Positions 26,092 through 34,647 of a DNA stretch of 64,000 nucleotides are shown here, in pieces (positions within the stretch are counted from its first letter, which is position 1; each line of letters begins with the position of its first letter). The notes under the pieces are model-generated. The model ran no database searches, was not told the origin of the DNA, and saw only the letters and a program-made list of their open reading frames with translations. Made by a program: the position numbers and the translations under genes. The DNA is from Prevotella sp. (GTDB lineage Bacteria > Bacteroidota > Bacteroidia > Bacteroidales > Bacteroidaceae): positions 1-64,000 of the forward strand of contig JAFUFD010000020.1 in NCBI GenBank assembly GCA_017470055.1, in the 5' to 3' direction.

Positions 26092-26685
26092 CTATTTTGA
26101 AAACCATGCATGAATAGCCGTATCATAGTGGCTGCTGACACCAAAGGCACGGGTAGCGAACTCACGACGCTGTGCCTTGGTAGTCTCGGCACCCTGCTTG
26201 TTCAGGATATCGAGCAACACACCATACTCCGCTTTTGAGGGAACAATGACCACATCATTGAAATTCTTGGCTCCCGCACGGATCAGGGAGATACCACCGA
26301 TGTCAATCTTCTCGATGATGTCCTCCTCTGAGGCGCCACTTGCCACCGTCTGCTCAAAAGGATAGAGGTCGACAATGACCAAGTCAATCTCAGGAATCTC
26401 ATACTGAGCCATCTGCTCACGGTCGCCCTCGTTCTCACGGCGACCCAGGATACCTCCGAACACCTTCGGATGCAATGTCTTCACACGCCCACCGAGAATC
26501 GAGGGATAGGTGGTCACGTTCTCCACCTTCTCACACTCATAGCCAAGGCTCTCGATAAATGTCTGTGTACCACCCGTTGACAAGAACTTCACGCCCTCGT
26601 CATGGAGTTTCTTCAACAACTCTTCCAGCCCATCCTTATGGAAAACAGAGATGAGCGCTGTCTTAATCTTCTTTGTATCTGCCAT
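26092..26685 (-). CDS. purH: IMP cyclohydrolase (N-terminal half of PurH only)
   Basis: Closes the purine ring: FAICAR to IMP. The 197 residues cover just the MGS-like cyclohydrolase domain of PurH: TALISVFHKDGLEELLKKL, KFLSTGGTQTFIE, GGRVKTLHPKVFGGIL, VDLYPFEQTVA, EKIDIGGISLIRAGAKNF. It ends at HYDTAIHAWFSK, the normal domain border. There is no second domain and no frameshifted remnant downstream: mreB starts 32 nt later. The transformylase half is a separate gene at 42586-43773, so the two steps are carried by separate proteins. Confidence 0.92.
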   Translation of the reverse strand: MADTKKIKTALISVFHKDGLEELLKKLHDEGVKFLSTGGTQTFIESLGYECEKVENVTTYPSILGGRVKTLHPKVFGGILGRRENEGDREQMAQYEIPEIDLVIVDLYPFEQTVASGASEEDIIEKIDIGGISLIRAGAKNFNDVVIVPSKAEYGVLLDILNKQGAETTKAQRREFATRAFGVSSHYDTAIHAWFSK

Positions 26686-26719
26686 AATATAACGTTATAT
26701 AATTTCTCTTTTGAGGGCA

Positions 26720-26727
26720 CAAAGTTA
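26720..26727 (-). promoter_or_regulatory. -7 box of the purH-mre operon
   Basis: On the minus strand this reads TAACTTTG, 34 nt before the purH start. No TTTG stands at the usual -33 distance. Confidence 0.5.
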
Positions 26728-27105
26728 CGAAAAAGACGGCATACCACGCAACGTTTTCCCCAAAAAATTTCCGCTCCATAAAAATAAATAATGTATATCA
26801 AGGAAGATTTCATGCAAATCCCTTGCCTTTTTTAACCTACTTAATCATCCTTATGGTTTGTCTTTCTTCCTGTGCCATAATGATAGTCGAATAGTTGATG
26901 TTCCTATTCCCGTCTGCGAAGGTACAATAAAATTCTATATCGGTATTTGTAAATTACGGGCTTTGCGACCTTTTTGAGGTTGTCAAGGTTGTCCAGTTTT
27001 ACGTGAGGAGCCTGCTCAATTCCGTGAGGAGGCTGCACATCCTGTCCTCGAAGGTATGGACTCCGTGGCAATTATTAAAAATAATCTTAAATATCAAAGA
27101 GATAT

Positions 27106-27136
27106 TTTGATGGCAGGATGGATTTCATTACCTTTG
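27106..27136 (+). promoter_or_regulatory. Nitroreductase promoter
   Basis: TTTG (27106-27109), 19-nt spacer, TACCTTTG (27129-27136). The expected start near 27143 excludes the upstream ATG at 27118 and supports ATG 27163. Confidence 0.7.
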
Positions 27137-27162
27137 CCAAACGACTTTTAATAACACAAAAA

Positions 27163-27801
27163 ATGATGAGAACAAGAAGTTTACTATTAAGTGGAATAGT
27201 CGCAACGGCTATGACACTGGTGTCATGTGAGTGCAAAGCCCCTGAGGCTACAGTGGCAGACAACAGTGAGGTGATACTGGAGAATATCATGACACGAACG
27301 TCCATTCGTGCCTATGAGAAGGACAAGCCCATTGAGCAGGAGAAAGTGGAGAAGATGCTGCGTGCAGGAATGGCAGCCCCTACGGCTGTCAACAAACAGC
27401 CTTGGCATTTCGTCGTGTTGAACGAGCGTAGTACCATCGACTCTCTTGCCGCAGTGAACCCTAATAAGGAAAAGATGGAGCAGTCGCCTCTGGTTATCGT
27501 CGTCTGCGGTGATATGACGAAAGCGATGGAGGGCGACGCGCGCCAGTTCTGGATTCAGGATACCAGCGCCGCCACGGAGAATATCCTGCTTGCCGCCCAC
27601 GCTATGGGACTGGGAGCCGTCTGGACGGCACTCTACCCTAACCAAGAGCGTGTAAAGGATGCAGCCCGTGTGCTCGACCTTCCCGACCAGATCGTTCCAC
27701 TCTGTGCGGTAGTCATCGGCTATCCCGCAGAGAGCCCTGAGCCCAAAGACAAATGGCAGGAGTCGAACGTGTCTTATAATAAGTTCGGACAAGCGAAATA
27801 A
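27163..27801 (+). CDS. Lipoprotein of the nitroreductase family
   Basis: FMN-dependent NAD(P)H oxidoreductase fold (nitroreductase family), 212 residues from ATG 27163. Features: type II signal ending AMTLVSC, then ENIMTRTSIRAYEKDKPIEQEKVEKMLRAG over residues 37-66, APTAVNKQPWHFVVL (FMN phosphate and Trp/His region), DTSAATENILLAAHAMGLGAVW (dimer and FMN contacts) and VIGYPAE. The membrane-tethered, exported version is common in Bacteroidetes; the substrate is unknown. A terminator follows at once. Confidence 0.88.
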   Translation: MMRTRSLLLSGIVATAMTLVSCECKAPEATVADNSEVILENIMTRTSIRAYEKDKPIEQEKVEKMLRAGMAAPTAVNKQPWHFVVLNERSTIDSLAAVNPNKEKMEQSPLVIVVCGDMTKAMEGDARQFWIQDTSAATENILLAAHAMGLGAVWTALYPNQERVKDAARVLDLPDQIVPLCAVVIGYPAESPEPKDKWQESNVSYNKFGQAK

Positions 27802-27808
27802 GCAACAG

Positions 27809-27842
27809 AAACGCCCGCAAGTCATTGACTTTACGGGCGTTT
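27809..27842 (+). terminator. Intrinsic terminator after the nitroreductase gene
   Basis: AAACGCCCG (27809-27817) pairs with CGGGCGTTT (27834-27842), and inside it AAGTCA pairs with TGACTT around a single-base loop centre. It also sits just downstream of the minus-strand tRNA and could end that transcript. Confidence 0.8.
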
Positions 27843-27847
27843 CTTCG

Positions 27848-27921
27848 TAGCGGGACCCAGGATTGAACTGGGGACCTCATGATTATGAATCATGCGCTCT
27901 AACCAGCTGAGCTATCCCGCC
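27848..27921 (-). tRNA. tRNA with anticodon CAT (elongator Met, or Ile2)
   Basis: Full cloverleaf on the minus strand: 7-bp acceptor stem, T8-A9, D arm GCTC/GAGC, anticodon arm CATGA-TTCATAA-TCATG with anticodon CAT at positions 34-36, variable loop AGGTC, T arm CCCAG-TTCAATC-CTGGG, discriminator A. CCA is not encoded. The acceptor stem has a G1-U72 pair. It lacks the initiator features (C1-A72 mismatch and three G-C pairs in the anticodon stem), so it is an elongator tRNA-Met or a tRNA-Ile whose C34 becomes lysidine; I cannot separate these by eye. Confidence 0.9.
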
Positions 27922-28001
27922 ATCACAGGGGTAATCCCTCTGAAATCGGGTGCAAAGGTAATACAAACTTTTCAATTCACAAAACTTTTTCCTCAAAAAA
28001 C

Positions 28002-28031
28002 TTTGAGTATCGGATATTTTTTGTATTTTTG
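28002..28031 (+). promoter_or_regulatory. Promoter of the START-like gene
   Basis: TTTG (28002-28005), 18-nt spacer, TATTTTTG (28024-28031). Expected start about 28038. An in-frame ATG at 28029 overlaps the -7 box, so translation should begin at 28050 or 28056. Confidence 0.6.
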
Positions 28032-28049
28032 CAACAGAAAACCAACCTG

Positions 28050-28463
28050 ATGGATATGCACAAAAACATTCTAAAGAAGGAATATCCGCTGTCGGCAAAG
28101 TCGCCAAAAATAGTTTGGGACATGATCAGCAATGCGGCAGGACTGCAGAAATGGCTCGCCGACGTAGTAATAGAAAATGGTGACGAGTGGACATTCACCT
28201 GGGGGCATCCTTGGACAGAACGAGACACGAAAGTGTCAAAATTGCTGGAACTGGAGAAATACGACCATATCAAACTGAGATGGGACTATCAGGAGGACGA
28301 CCCTGATGCCTATTGGGAGATGCGTATCGAGCAAAGTGAGTTGACTGGCAACCTGAACCTGCTTATCACCGACTATGCGGACGCAGAGGACATTGACGAC
28401 CTGAACGACCTCTGGGATGCCAATATGGAGCGTCTCCACAGGGTGAGCGGTTTTTTATTATAA
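28050..28463 (+). CDS. START-like (SRPBCC/AHSA1-type) protein
   Basis: Cytoplasmic protein of about 137 residues with a START/SRPBCC-like fold typical of Bacteroidetes: KEYPLSAKSPKIVWDMISNAAGLQKWLA at the start, WTFTWG, ELEKYDHIKLRWD, YWEMRIEQSE, LLITDYADAEDIDDLNDLWDANMERL at the end. This fold makes a cavity for hydrophobic ligands; no ligand is known to me. Start codon 28050 (MDMHKN) or 28056, decided by the promoter position. The next gene has its own promoter. Confidence 0.8.
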   Translation: MDMHKNILKKEYPLSAKSPKIVWDMISNAAGLQKWLADVVIENGDEWTFTWGHPWTERDTKVSKLLELEKYDHIKLRWDYQEDDPDAYWEMRIEQSELTGNLNLLITDYADAEDIDDLNDLWDANMERLHRVSGFLL

Positions 28464-28490
28464 AGTATTAATTGATAAAAAAACGAAATA

Positions 28491-28524
28491 TTTGCCGTGC
28501 TCTGAATTTTTAGTTGTAACTTTG
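28491..28524 (+). promoter_or_regulatory. Promoter of the LptF/LptG-family gene
   Basis: TAACTTTG at 28517-28524 with TTTG at 28491-28494 (22-nt spacer, slightly long). Transcription would begin near 28531, after an in-frame ATG at 28526, so ATG 28547 is the likely start. Confidence 0.6.
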
Positions 28525-28546
28525 CATGTCCAAAGCGCACGACTTC

Positions 28547-30466
28547 ATGTTTCGCATTAAGAAATTAGACATATTTATTGTCAAGCAGTTCGGACTGCTG
28601 TTCATTGGAACGTTCTTCATCTGCCAGTTTGTGCTGATGATGCAGTTCCTGTGGCGCTATGTCGACGAGTTGATAGGCAAGGGCCTCTCGCTGGAGGTGA
28701 TGGCGCAGTTCTTCTGGTACATGGGACTGATGCTGATGCCGCAGGCATTCCCCCTTGCCATCCTGCTGAGTTCGCTGATAGCCTTTGGAAACTTAGGCGA
28801 GAGTTCGGAGTTGACGGCGATCAAGGCGGCGGGTATCTCTATGCTACAGGCGATGCGCTCCCTGATTTTCATCGTTATCATCATCTCCGGCATCTCTTTC
28901 TATTTCCAAGAGGTGATAGGTCCCAAGTCGTTTATCTCCTTCCGCCAACTGCTCATGTCGATGCAGCAGAAGAATCCCGAGGTGGAGATTCCTGAGGGCA
29001 TTTTCTACGACGGCATCAGCGGCTCGAACATCTACGTGCAGAAGAAAGACATGAACACAGGTGTGCTCTACGGCATCATGATCTACCGCATGAACGGAGG
29101 CTATGAGGATGCCGCCGTCATCCTTGCCGACTCAGGACGTATGCAGACCACAGAGGAGAAGAAGCACCTACTGCTGACCCTCTATAGTGGAGAGTGGTTT
29201 GAGAACATGCGCTCACAGGACGTGGCTGGCTCCGCCAACGTGCCTTACCGCCGTGAGACTTTCTCGCATAAGCGCATCGTCCTCGACTTCGACGGCGACT
29301 TCAACATGGCTGATGCCGGCTGGATATCAGGTGACGCCCGTTCGAAGGGAATGGGAAAGATCCTGCACGACCTCGACTCCATCCGTGAGTTCAACGACTC
29401 GGTGGGGCACCAGTTCTACCATGAGGCGAAACTGAACACCTTCCGCATCCCTCCCCTCGCCAAGAAGGACTCGCTGAAGGTCAAGGAGAGCATTGAGAAA
29501 GAGGAGGTCAACTTCGACACCCTCTTCATCAAACTGTCGCCAGAGGAGAAGCAGCGTGTGATGAAGACCGCTGTCAGCGATGCCCAGGGAGCGATGTCCG
29601 ACCTGCAGTTCAAGGCAGACTACTCGGACGCGCTGAACACGAACGACCGTCTGCACATGATAGAGGCTATCAACAAGGTGACCCTGTCGCTGTCATGTCT
29701 GATCTTCTTCTTCATCGGGGCCCCGTTGGGAGCCATCATCCGAAAGGGAGGACTGGGTGTCCCCGTCATCATCTCCGTCCTGGTGTTCATCGTCTATTAT
29801 ATCCTGGAGAACACGGGTATGAAGATGGCACGAGACGACAACTGGACAGTATGGTTTGGCAAGATGCTCGGAACTTGTGTGCTGACGCCTATTGCCGTCT
29901 TCTTCACCTATAAGGCGAACAACGACTCCGTCGTGTTCAATATCGACCTCTACAAACAAATCCTGTTCAACATGCTGGGCATCCGCGGCAAGCGCCATGT
30001 CAGCATGAAGGAGGTGATCATCGAGGATCCCAACTATATGGCGGACGTACATCACCTGTTGCGCATCAACAAGGAGGTCGGGCAGTACAGTGCGGAGCAT
30101 CAGTTGTTACACCTGCCCAACCCTATCAAAGTGTTCTTCCGACCAGGTGACGACCAGACTATTCGCCAAATCAGCGACGAACTGGAGGAAGTGATAGAAG
30201 ACCTGTCGAACACCAAAGACAGGATTGTCATCGCCCACCTCAACCGCTATCCTATCGTGGCGACCCATGCCCATACCCGTCCTTTCCGCCAGAAATGGCT
30301 GAACATCATCACGGGACTCATCCTGCCACTGGGAGCCTTCTTCTATATCAGGATGTGCCGTTTCCGACTGCGCTTGCGCAAAGACCTGCATACCATCTCC
30401 CAGACCAATGAGGCGATGGTGAAGCATATCACAGAGAATATCACTAATAATATAAATAATGTGTAA
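28547..30466 (+). CDS. LptF/LptG-family (YjgP/YjgQ) permease with C-terminal extension
   Basis: Inner-membrane component of the lipopolysaccharide export ABC transporter. From ATG 28547 it has 639 residues, much longer than the usual 360 or so. Visible: three N-terminal helices with [18 protein letters not shown] and [26 protein letters not shown], a long periplasmic region (about 120-370), three helices (about 375-465; [20 protein letters not shown]), then an extra cytoplasmic stretch and one more hydrophobic segment near residues 590-610 ([13 protein letters not shown]). The core matches LptF/LptG; the role of the extra 170 residues is unknown. ribBA follows 14 nt later. Confidence 0.88.
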   Translation: MFRIKKLDIFIVKQFGLLFIGTFFICQFVLMMQFLWRYVDELIGKGLSLEVMAQFFWYMGLMLMPQAFPLAILLSSLIAFGNLGESSELTAIKAAGISMLQAMRSLIFIVIIISGISFYFQEVIGPKSFISFRQLLMSMQQKNPEVEIPEGIFYDGISGSNIYVQKKDMNTGVLYGIMIYRMNGGYEDAAVILADSGRMQTTEEKKHLLLTLYSGEWFENMRSQDVAGSANVPYRRETFSHKRIVLDFDGDFNMADAGWISGDARSKGMGKILHDLDSIREFNDSVGHQFYHEAKLNTFRIPPLAKKDSLKVKESIEKEEVNFDTLFIKLSPEEKQRVMKTAVSDAQGAMSDLQFKADYSDALNTNDRLHMIEAINKVTLSLSCLIFFFIGAPLGAIIRKGGLGVPVIISVLVFIVYYILENTGMKMARDDNWTVWFGKMLGTCVLTPIAVFFTYKANNDSVVFNIDLYKQILFNMLGIRGKRHVSMKEVIIEDPNYMADVHHLLRINKEVGQYSAEHQLLHLPNPIKVFFRPGDDQTIRQISDELEEVIEDLSNTKDRIVIAHLNRYPIVATHAHTRPFRQKWLNIITGLILPLGAFFYIRMCRFRLRLRKDLHTISQTNEAMVKHITENITNNINNV

Positions 30467-30480
30467 CTACCTTTTTAAAT

Positions 30481-31692
30481 ATGGAGAATTACAAACTAAA
30501 TACGATTGAGGAGGCACTGGAGGATTTCCGTGAGGGGAAATTCGTCATTGTCGTGGACGACGAGGACCGTGAGAATGAGGGCGACCTCATCTGTGCGGCA
30601 GAGAAAATCACACCCGAGATGGTGAACTTCATGCTGAAGAACGCACGAGGCCTGCTCTGCGCCCCTGTCACCATCAGCCGTAGTCAGGAACTGGACCTGC
30701 CCCATCAGGTGCAGGACAACACATCCCTGCTGGGAACCCCCTTCACCGTCACTATCGACAAGATAGAGGGATGCACTACGGGAGTCTCCGCACACGACCG
30801 TGCCGCTACCATCCGTGCCCTCGCCGACCCTGCGTCGACCCCACAGACCTTCGGACGACCCGGACATGTGAACCCGCTCTACGCACAGGACAACGGAGTG
30901 TTGCGCCGCTGCGGACATACCGAGGCCGCTATTGACCTTTGCAAACTGTCCGGGCTCTACCCCGCCGGTGCCCTGATGGAGATCATGAACGACGACGGTA
31001 CAATGGCACGTCTGCCCCAGTTGATGGAGTTCGCCCAGCAACACCAGATGAAGATTATCACCATCAAGGACCTGATAGCCTATCGCCTGAAGAAAGAGTC
31101 GCTCATCGAGGTTGGCGAGGAGGTGGACATGCCTACCGCCTACGGACACTTTAAACTAATCCCCTTCCGACAGGTAAGCAATGGCATGGAGCACATCGCA
31201 CTCATCAAAGGGGAATGGAAAGAGGACGAGCCCCTGCTGGTTCGTGTCCACTCGTCGTGTATGACTGGCGACATCCTTGGTTCCATGCGCTGCGACTGCG
31301 GAGAGCAGTTGCATAAGGCGATGCAGACCATCGAGAAAGAGGGCAAGGGCGTGGTCATCTATATGCAGCAAGAGGGACGAGGCATCGGACTCATGAACAA
31401 GATCGCCGCCTATAAGTTGCAGGAGCAAGGTCTTGACACCGTTGACGCCAATGTGCACTTGGGCTTCAAGCCCGATGAGCGTGACTATGGCTGTGGCGCC
31501 CAGATGCTGCGCCACCTCGGTATCCACAAGATGCGCCTGCTGACCAACAACCCCGTCAAGCGTGTCGGGCTGGAGGCTTACGGCTTGGAGATTGTGGAGA
31601 ACGTCCCCATCGAGGTCACGCCTAATCCCTACAACCTACGCTATCTCGAAACGAAGAAAAACCGCATGGGACATATCCTGCATCTGAAATAG
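30481..31692 (+). CDS. ribBA: Bifunctional riboflavin enzyme RibBA
   Basis: Catalyses the two entry steps of riboflavin synthesis: ribulose 5-phosphate to 3,4-dihydroxy-2-butanone 4-phosphate (N-terminal half) and GTP cyclohydrolase II (C-terminal half). 403 residues. The N-terminal domain has [27 protein letters not shown] and [12 protein letters not shown]; the C-terminal domain has the zinc ligands in [20 protein letters not shown] and the catalytic QQEGRGIGL. All expected motifs are present. It is probably cotranscribed with the LptF/G-like gene. Confidence 0.97.
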   Translation: MENYKLNTIEEALEDFREGKFVIVVDDEDRENEGDLICAAEKITPEMVNFMLKNARGLLCAPVTISRSQELDLPHQVQDNTSLLGTPFTVTIDKIEGCTTGVSAHDRAATIRALADPASTPQTFGRPGHVNPLYAQDNGVLRRCGHTEAAIDLCKLSGLYPAGALMEIMNDDGTMARLPQLMEFAQQHQMKIITIKDLIAYRLKKESLIEVGEEVDMPTAYGHFKLIPFRQVSNGMEHIALIKGEWKEDEPLLVRVHSSCMTGDILGSMRCDCGEQLHKAMQTIEKEGKGVVIYMQQEGRGIGLMNKIAAYKLQEQGLDTVDANVHLGFKPDERDYGCGAQMLRHLGIHKMRLLTNNPVKRVGLEAYGLEIVENVPIEVTPNPYNLRYLETKKNRMGHILHLK

Positions 31693-31751
31693 ACAAGAGA
31701 TAAAAAAGTAAAAAAGTGACACGTTTTTTCGTCTGAGACGAATAAAATGAT

Positions 31752-31759
31752 TACTTTTG
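31752..31759 (+). promoter_or_regulatory. -7 box of the aminotransferase gene
   Basis: TACTTTTG, 30 nt before ATG 31789. A longer frame starting at 31747 would begin upstream of the promoter box and is rejected. Confidence 0.55.
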
Positions 31760-31788
31760 TAGCCAATTACAAAACACAACAAACAAAT

Positions 31789-32982
31789 ATGGCACAATTA
31801 TCTGACCGTTTGCAACGACTGGCGCCTTCCGCCACTCTTGCCATGTCACAGAAGAGTTCTGAGATGAAAGCCCAAGGCATCGACGTGATCAATATGAGCG
31901 TCGGAGAGCCTGACTTCAATACACCTGATCACATCAAACAGGCGGCTAAACTCGCTATCGACGAGAACTACTCCCGCTACTCTCCCGTTCCTGGCTATCC
32001 TGACCTCCGTCAGGCTATTGCCCGTAAACTGGAGCGTGAGAACCACCTGCACTACCAGCCCTCAGAGATTCTGGTGTCTAATGGTGCTAAGCAGAGTGTC
32101 TGCAATACCGTGATGGCACTGGTGAACCCTGGCGACGAGGTGATCATCCCCGCCCCCTACTGGGTCAGTTACCCGCAGATGGTACTGCTTGCCGGCGGTA
32201 ATCCCGTGATCGTGGAGGCAGGCTTCGAGCAGAACTTCAAAATGACACCCGAGCAACTGGAGGCAGCCATCACGCCCAAGACCCGCCTGCTGATCCTCTG
32301 CTCACCCAGCAACCCTACCGGAAGCGTCTATAGCAAGGCGGAACTGGAGGGACTCGCCAATGTCATCAAGCGTCATGACGACCTGTTTGTCCTCGCTGAC
32401 GAGATCTACGAGCATATCAATTACGTCGGTCGCCACGAGAGTATCGCCCAGTTTGAGGGCATGAAAGAGCGCAGCATCATTGTCAACGGTGTCAGCAAGG
32501 CTTATGCCATGACTGGCTGGCGCATCGGCTATATCGCCGCTCCCGAATGGATCGTCAAGGGCTGCAACAAGTTACAAGGACAATATACCAGTGGTCCCTG
32601 CTCGGTCAGTCAGAAGGCTGCGGAGTTCGCCTACACCTCCAGCCAGGAGTGCGTAGAGCAGATGCGCCAGGCTTTCGAGCGTCGTCGTGACCTCATTGTC
32701 AAACTGGCGAAGGAGATTCCCGGACTGGAGGTCAATGTGCCAGAGGGAGCCTTCTACCTCTTCCCCAAATGCAGCAGTTTCTATGGCAAGAGCGATGGCG
32801 AGAAGACCATCAATAACTCGACAGACCTTGCCCTCTATCTGTTGGAGAAAGGACATGTCGCCACTGTAGGCGGTGACGCTTTCGGGGACCCAGACTGCTT
32901 CCGTATGAGTTACGCCACCAGTGACGAGAATATCGTCGAGGCGATGCGCCGTATCAAAGAAGTATTGGGACAACTCCAATAA
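31789..32982 (+). CDS. aspC: Class I pyridoxal-phosphate aminotransferase (aspartate type)
   Basis: PLP enzyme of fold type I, 397 residues, of the aspartate aminotransferase subgroup Ib. Features: INMSVGEPDFNTPDHIKQAA, SNGAKQSVCNTVMALVNPGDEV, PAPYWVSYPQM, LCSPSNPTGSVY, VLADEIYEHINY, and the PLP-lysine in NGVSKAYAMTGWRIGY. The likely reaction is aspartate + 2-oxoglutarate to oxaloacetate + glutamate; aromatic or prephenate activity, known in this subgroup, cannot be excluded. Monocistronic by appearance. Confidence 0.92.
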   Translation: MAQLSDRLQRLAPSATLAMSQKSSEMKAQGIDVINMSVGEPDFNTPDHIKQAAKLAIDENYSRYSPVPGYPDLRQAIARKLERENHLHYQPSEILVSNGAKQSVCNTVMALVNPGDEVIIPAPYWVSYPQMVLLAGGNPVIVEAGFEQNFKMTPEQLEAAITPKTRLLILCSPSNPTGSVYSKAELEGLANVIKRHDDLFVLADEIYEHINYVGRHESIAQFEGMKERSIIVNGVSKAYAMTGWRIGYIAAPEWIVKGCNKLQGQYTSGPCSVSQKAAEFAYTSSQECVEQMRQAFERRRDLIVKLAKEIPGLEVNVPEGAFYLFPKCSSFYGKSDGEKTINNSTDLALYLLEKGHVATVGGDAFGDPDCFRMSYATSDENIVEAMRRIKEVLGQLQ

Positions 32983-33017
32983 AAATTGAGGAATATCAAG
33001 TTAAAAGTTCTTAAATA

Positions 33018-33049
33018 GGCGGTTTAACCGCCGTAATTTGTTATCTTTG
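33018..33049 (+). promoter_or_regulatory. exbB operon promoter with palindrome at -33
   Basis: The -7 box TATCTTTG lies at 33042-33049. The -33 position falls in the palindrome GGCGGTT-t-AACCGCC (33018-33032), which lacks TTTG and lacks a T tract, so it looks more like an operator than a terminator. The leader to the exbB ATG (33170) is about 115 nt. Confidence 0.5.
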
Positions 33050-33169
33050 CCCATTGGTAGGCGTAAGAGAAGTTAACCCTCTGACCCTTTCAACAAGACA
33101 AATAACACTAAATCAGAAAGATATATAACTTTAATTTTTTTAATAACTAAAATTTAAACTTTTAAAATT

Positions 33170-33997
33170 ATGGCAACTACACAAAAAGCAGCCCCTGCAA
33201 AAAAGAACTCGGGCTTCGGAGGTATTAAACAAGCATGGATTATCCTTGTTATCTGCTGTCTCGCAGGTTATGGTGTTTGGTATTTTGTAATGGGTGACCC
33301 CAGCAACTTCGTTGGTGGCGACCGTAGCGGACACCCCGCAAACCTGTTAGGAACTGTTTATAAGGGAGGTTTCGTTGTAGGTTTGATCCTCACACTGTTG
33401 TTCACTGTTATCTGCCTCGGTATCGAGCGCTATTTCGCTATCAAGAGTGCTTCTGGTAAGATCAATCTTGCTAAGTTCACCGCTGACGTGAAGTCCGCTA
33501 TCAAGGCTCAGGACTTCACAAAGGCTAAGGATTTGTGCAACAAGATGCAGGGTTCTGTAGCAAACGTCGTTCTTGCTTCTATCAACATGTATGAGAGCGT
33601 TGAGAATGACTCTACTCTGAAGAAGGCTGCTAAGATTGCTAAGATTCAGCAGGCTCACGAGGAGGCTACCCAGTTGGAGATGCCTACCCTTCAGATGAAC
33701 ATGCCAATGGTTGCTACCATCGTATCTCTGGGTACCCTGACCGCTCTGTTCGGAACCGTGCTCGGTATGATCGGATCATTCCAGGCTCTGTCTGCTGGTG
33801 GTGGTGCTGACTCTATGGCTCTGTCTGCCGGTATTTCTGAGGCCCTCGTTAACACGGCTTCTGGTATCGCAACATCTTGGGTTGCTACCGTTGTCTACAA
33901 CTTCTTCTCCAACAAGATTGATAAGTTGACTTACGCTCTTGACGAGATTGGTTACACAATCGCCGCTACCTACGATTCTAACCACACTGAGGCTTAA
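33170..33997 (+). CDS. exbB: ExbB/TolQ/MotA-family proton channel
   Basis: Inner-membrane subunit of the TonB energising complex, 275 residues. Three main helices: near residues 21-45, about 60-85 (GGFVVGLILTLLFTVICLGIERYF), and the C-terminal pair carrying MPMVATIVSLGTLTALFGTVLGMIGSFQALS and SEALVNTASGIATSWVATVVYNFF, the MotA/TolQ/ExbB signature. It is first in exbB-exbD-exbD-tonB and codon use looks like that of a highly expressed gene. It energises SusC-type import such as that encoded at 5-10 kb. Confidence 0.95.
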   Translation: MATTQKAAPAKKNSGFGGIKQAWIILVICCLAGYGVWYFVMGDPSNFVGGDRSGHPANLLGTVYKGGFVVGLILTLLFTVICLGIERYFAIKSASGKINLAKFTADVKSAIKAQDFTKAKDLCNKMQGSVANVVLASINMYESVENDSTLKKAAKIAKIQQAHEEATQLEMPTLQMNMPMVATIVSLGTLTALFGTVLGMIGSFQALSAGGGADSMALSAGISEALVNTASGIATSWVATVVYNFFSNKIDKLTYALDEIGYTIAATYDSNHTEA

Positions 33998-34025
33998 TTT
34001 TTAACCATCTAAAGCAGTTTAGAGA

Positions 34026-34643
34026 ATGGCTAAAATTAAGATACAGAAAAAAGACATCTGGATTGACATGACGCCTATGTCAGACGTGATGACACTGCTT
34101 CTGTGTTTCTTCATGTTGACCTCAACATTCTTGACCCCAGAGCCGGTACAGGTCACTGCGCCAAACTCTGTGTCAGAGTTGAAGATTCCTGAGCAGGACG
34201 TTCTGAACATTCTGGTGACCCCAGAGGGTCGTGTCTATTGCGGTACGGAAAACAAGAACAACATGCAGGCGATGCTTGACATCATGACTGATAAGTTTGG
34301 TGTGAAACTCGATGCCAACCAGACCAAGCACTTCCGTGAGGATGCAATGGTTGGTGCCAGCATGTCGCAAATGGCAGCGTACCTCAGCCTTGACCCAGAG
34401 AAAATGGGTGAGGAAATCCAGAAACTCGGTCTTCCTCTTGACAGTATCAAGGGAGGCAAGAGCGAGTTCCAGGAGTGGGTCTCTGCGGCCCGCGAAGCGA
34501 ATCCTGACATCAAACTCGCCATCAAGTGCGACTCCAAGACTCCTTATTCATCTATTAAGAAGTTGATGTCAGAACTACAGGATATGAACGAGAACCGTTT
34601 CCAACTCATTACGAATCTCGATGTTAAACGTTTAAACGATTAG
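34026..34643 (+). CDS. exbD: ExbD/TolR-family protein, first copy
   Basis: Membrane protein of 205 residues with one N-terminal helix and a periplasmic domain. The ExbD core is WIDMTPMSDVMTLLLCFFMLTST, with the channel Asp in the helix as in ExbD. It differs from the second copy in the periplasmic part, which contains an insert around KHFREDAMVGASMSQMAAYL. Starts 28 nt after exbB. Confidence 0.92.
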   Translation: MAKIKIQKKDIWIDMTPMSDVMTLLLCFFMLTSTFLTPEPVQVTAPNSVSELKIPEQDVLNILVTPEGRVYCGTENKNNMQAMLDIMTDKFGVKLDANQTKHFREDAMVGASMSQMAAYLSLDPEKMGEEIQKLGLPLDSIKGGKSEFQEWVSAAREANPDIKLAIKCDSKTPYSSIKKLMSELQDMNENRFQLITNLDVKRLND

Positions 34644-34647
34644 TATT

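Larger units (their letters stand above)
26686..27162. other. Intergenic region between purH and the nitroreductase
   Basis: Contains the purH promoter (minus strand), the nitroreductase promoter (plus strand) and a pair of 14-nt direct repeats at 27002-27015 and 27023-27036 differing by one base. I see no coding sequence; ORFs here run through the promoters. Confidence 0.6.

Noticed and set aside
26060..26092. Frameshift separating the two PurH domains at this place
   Set aside because: Only 32 nt separate the cyclohydrolase stop from mreB, no transformylase sequence is present here, and a complete transformylase gene exists at 42586-43773.
33018..33032. Intrinsic terminator of the aminotransferase gene
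   Set aside because: The palindrome has a one-base centre and no T tract, and it lies 10 nt before the -7 box of the next operon; an operator is more likely, though not proven.
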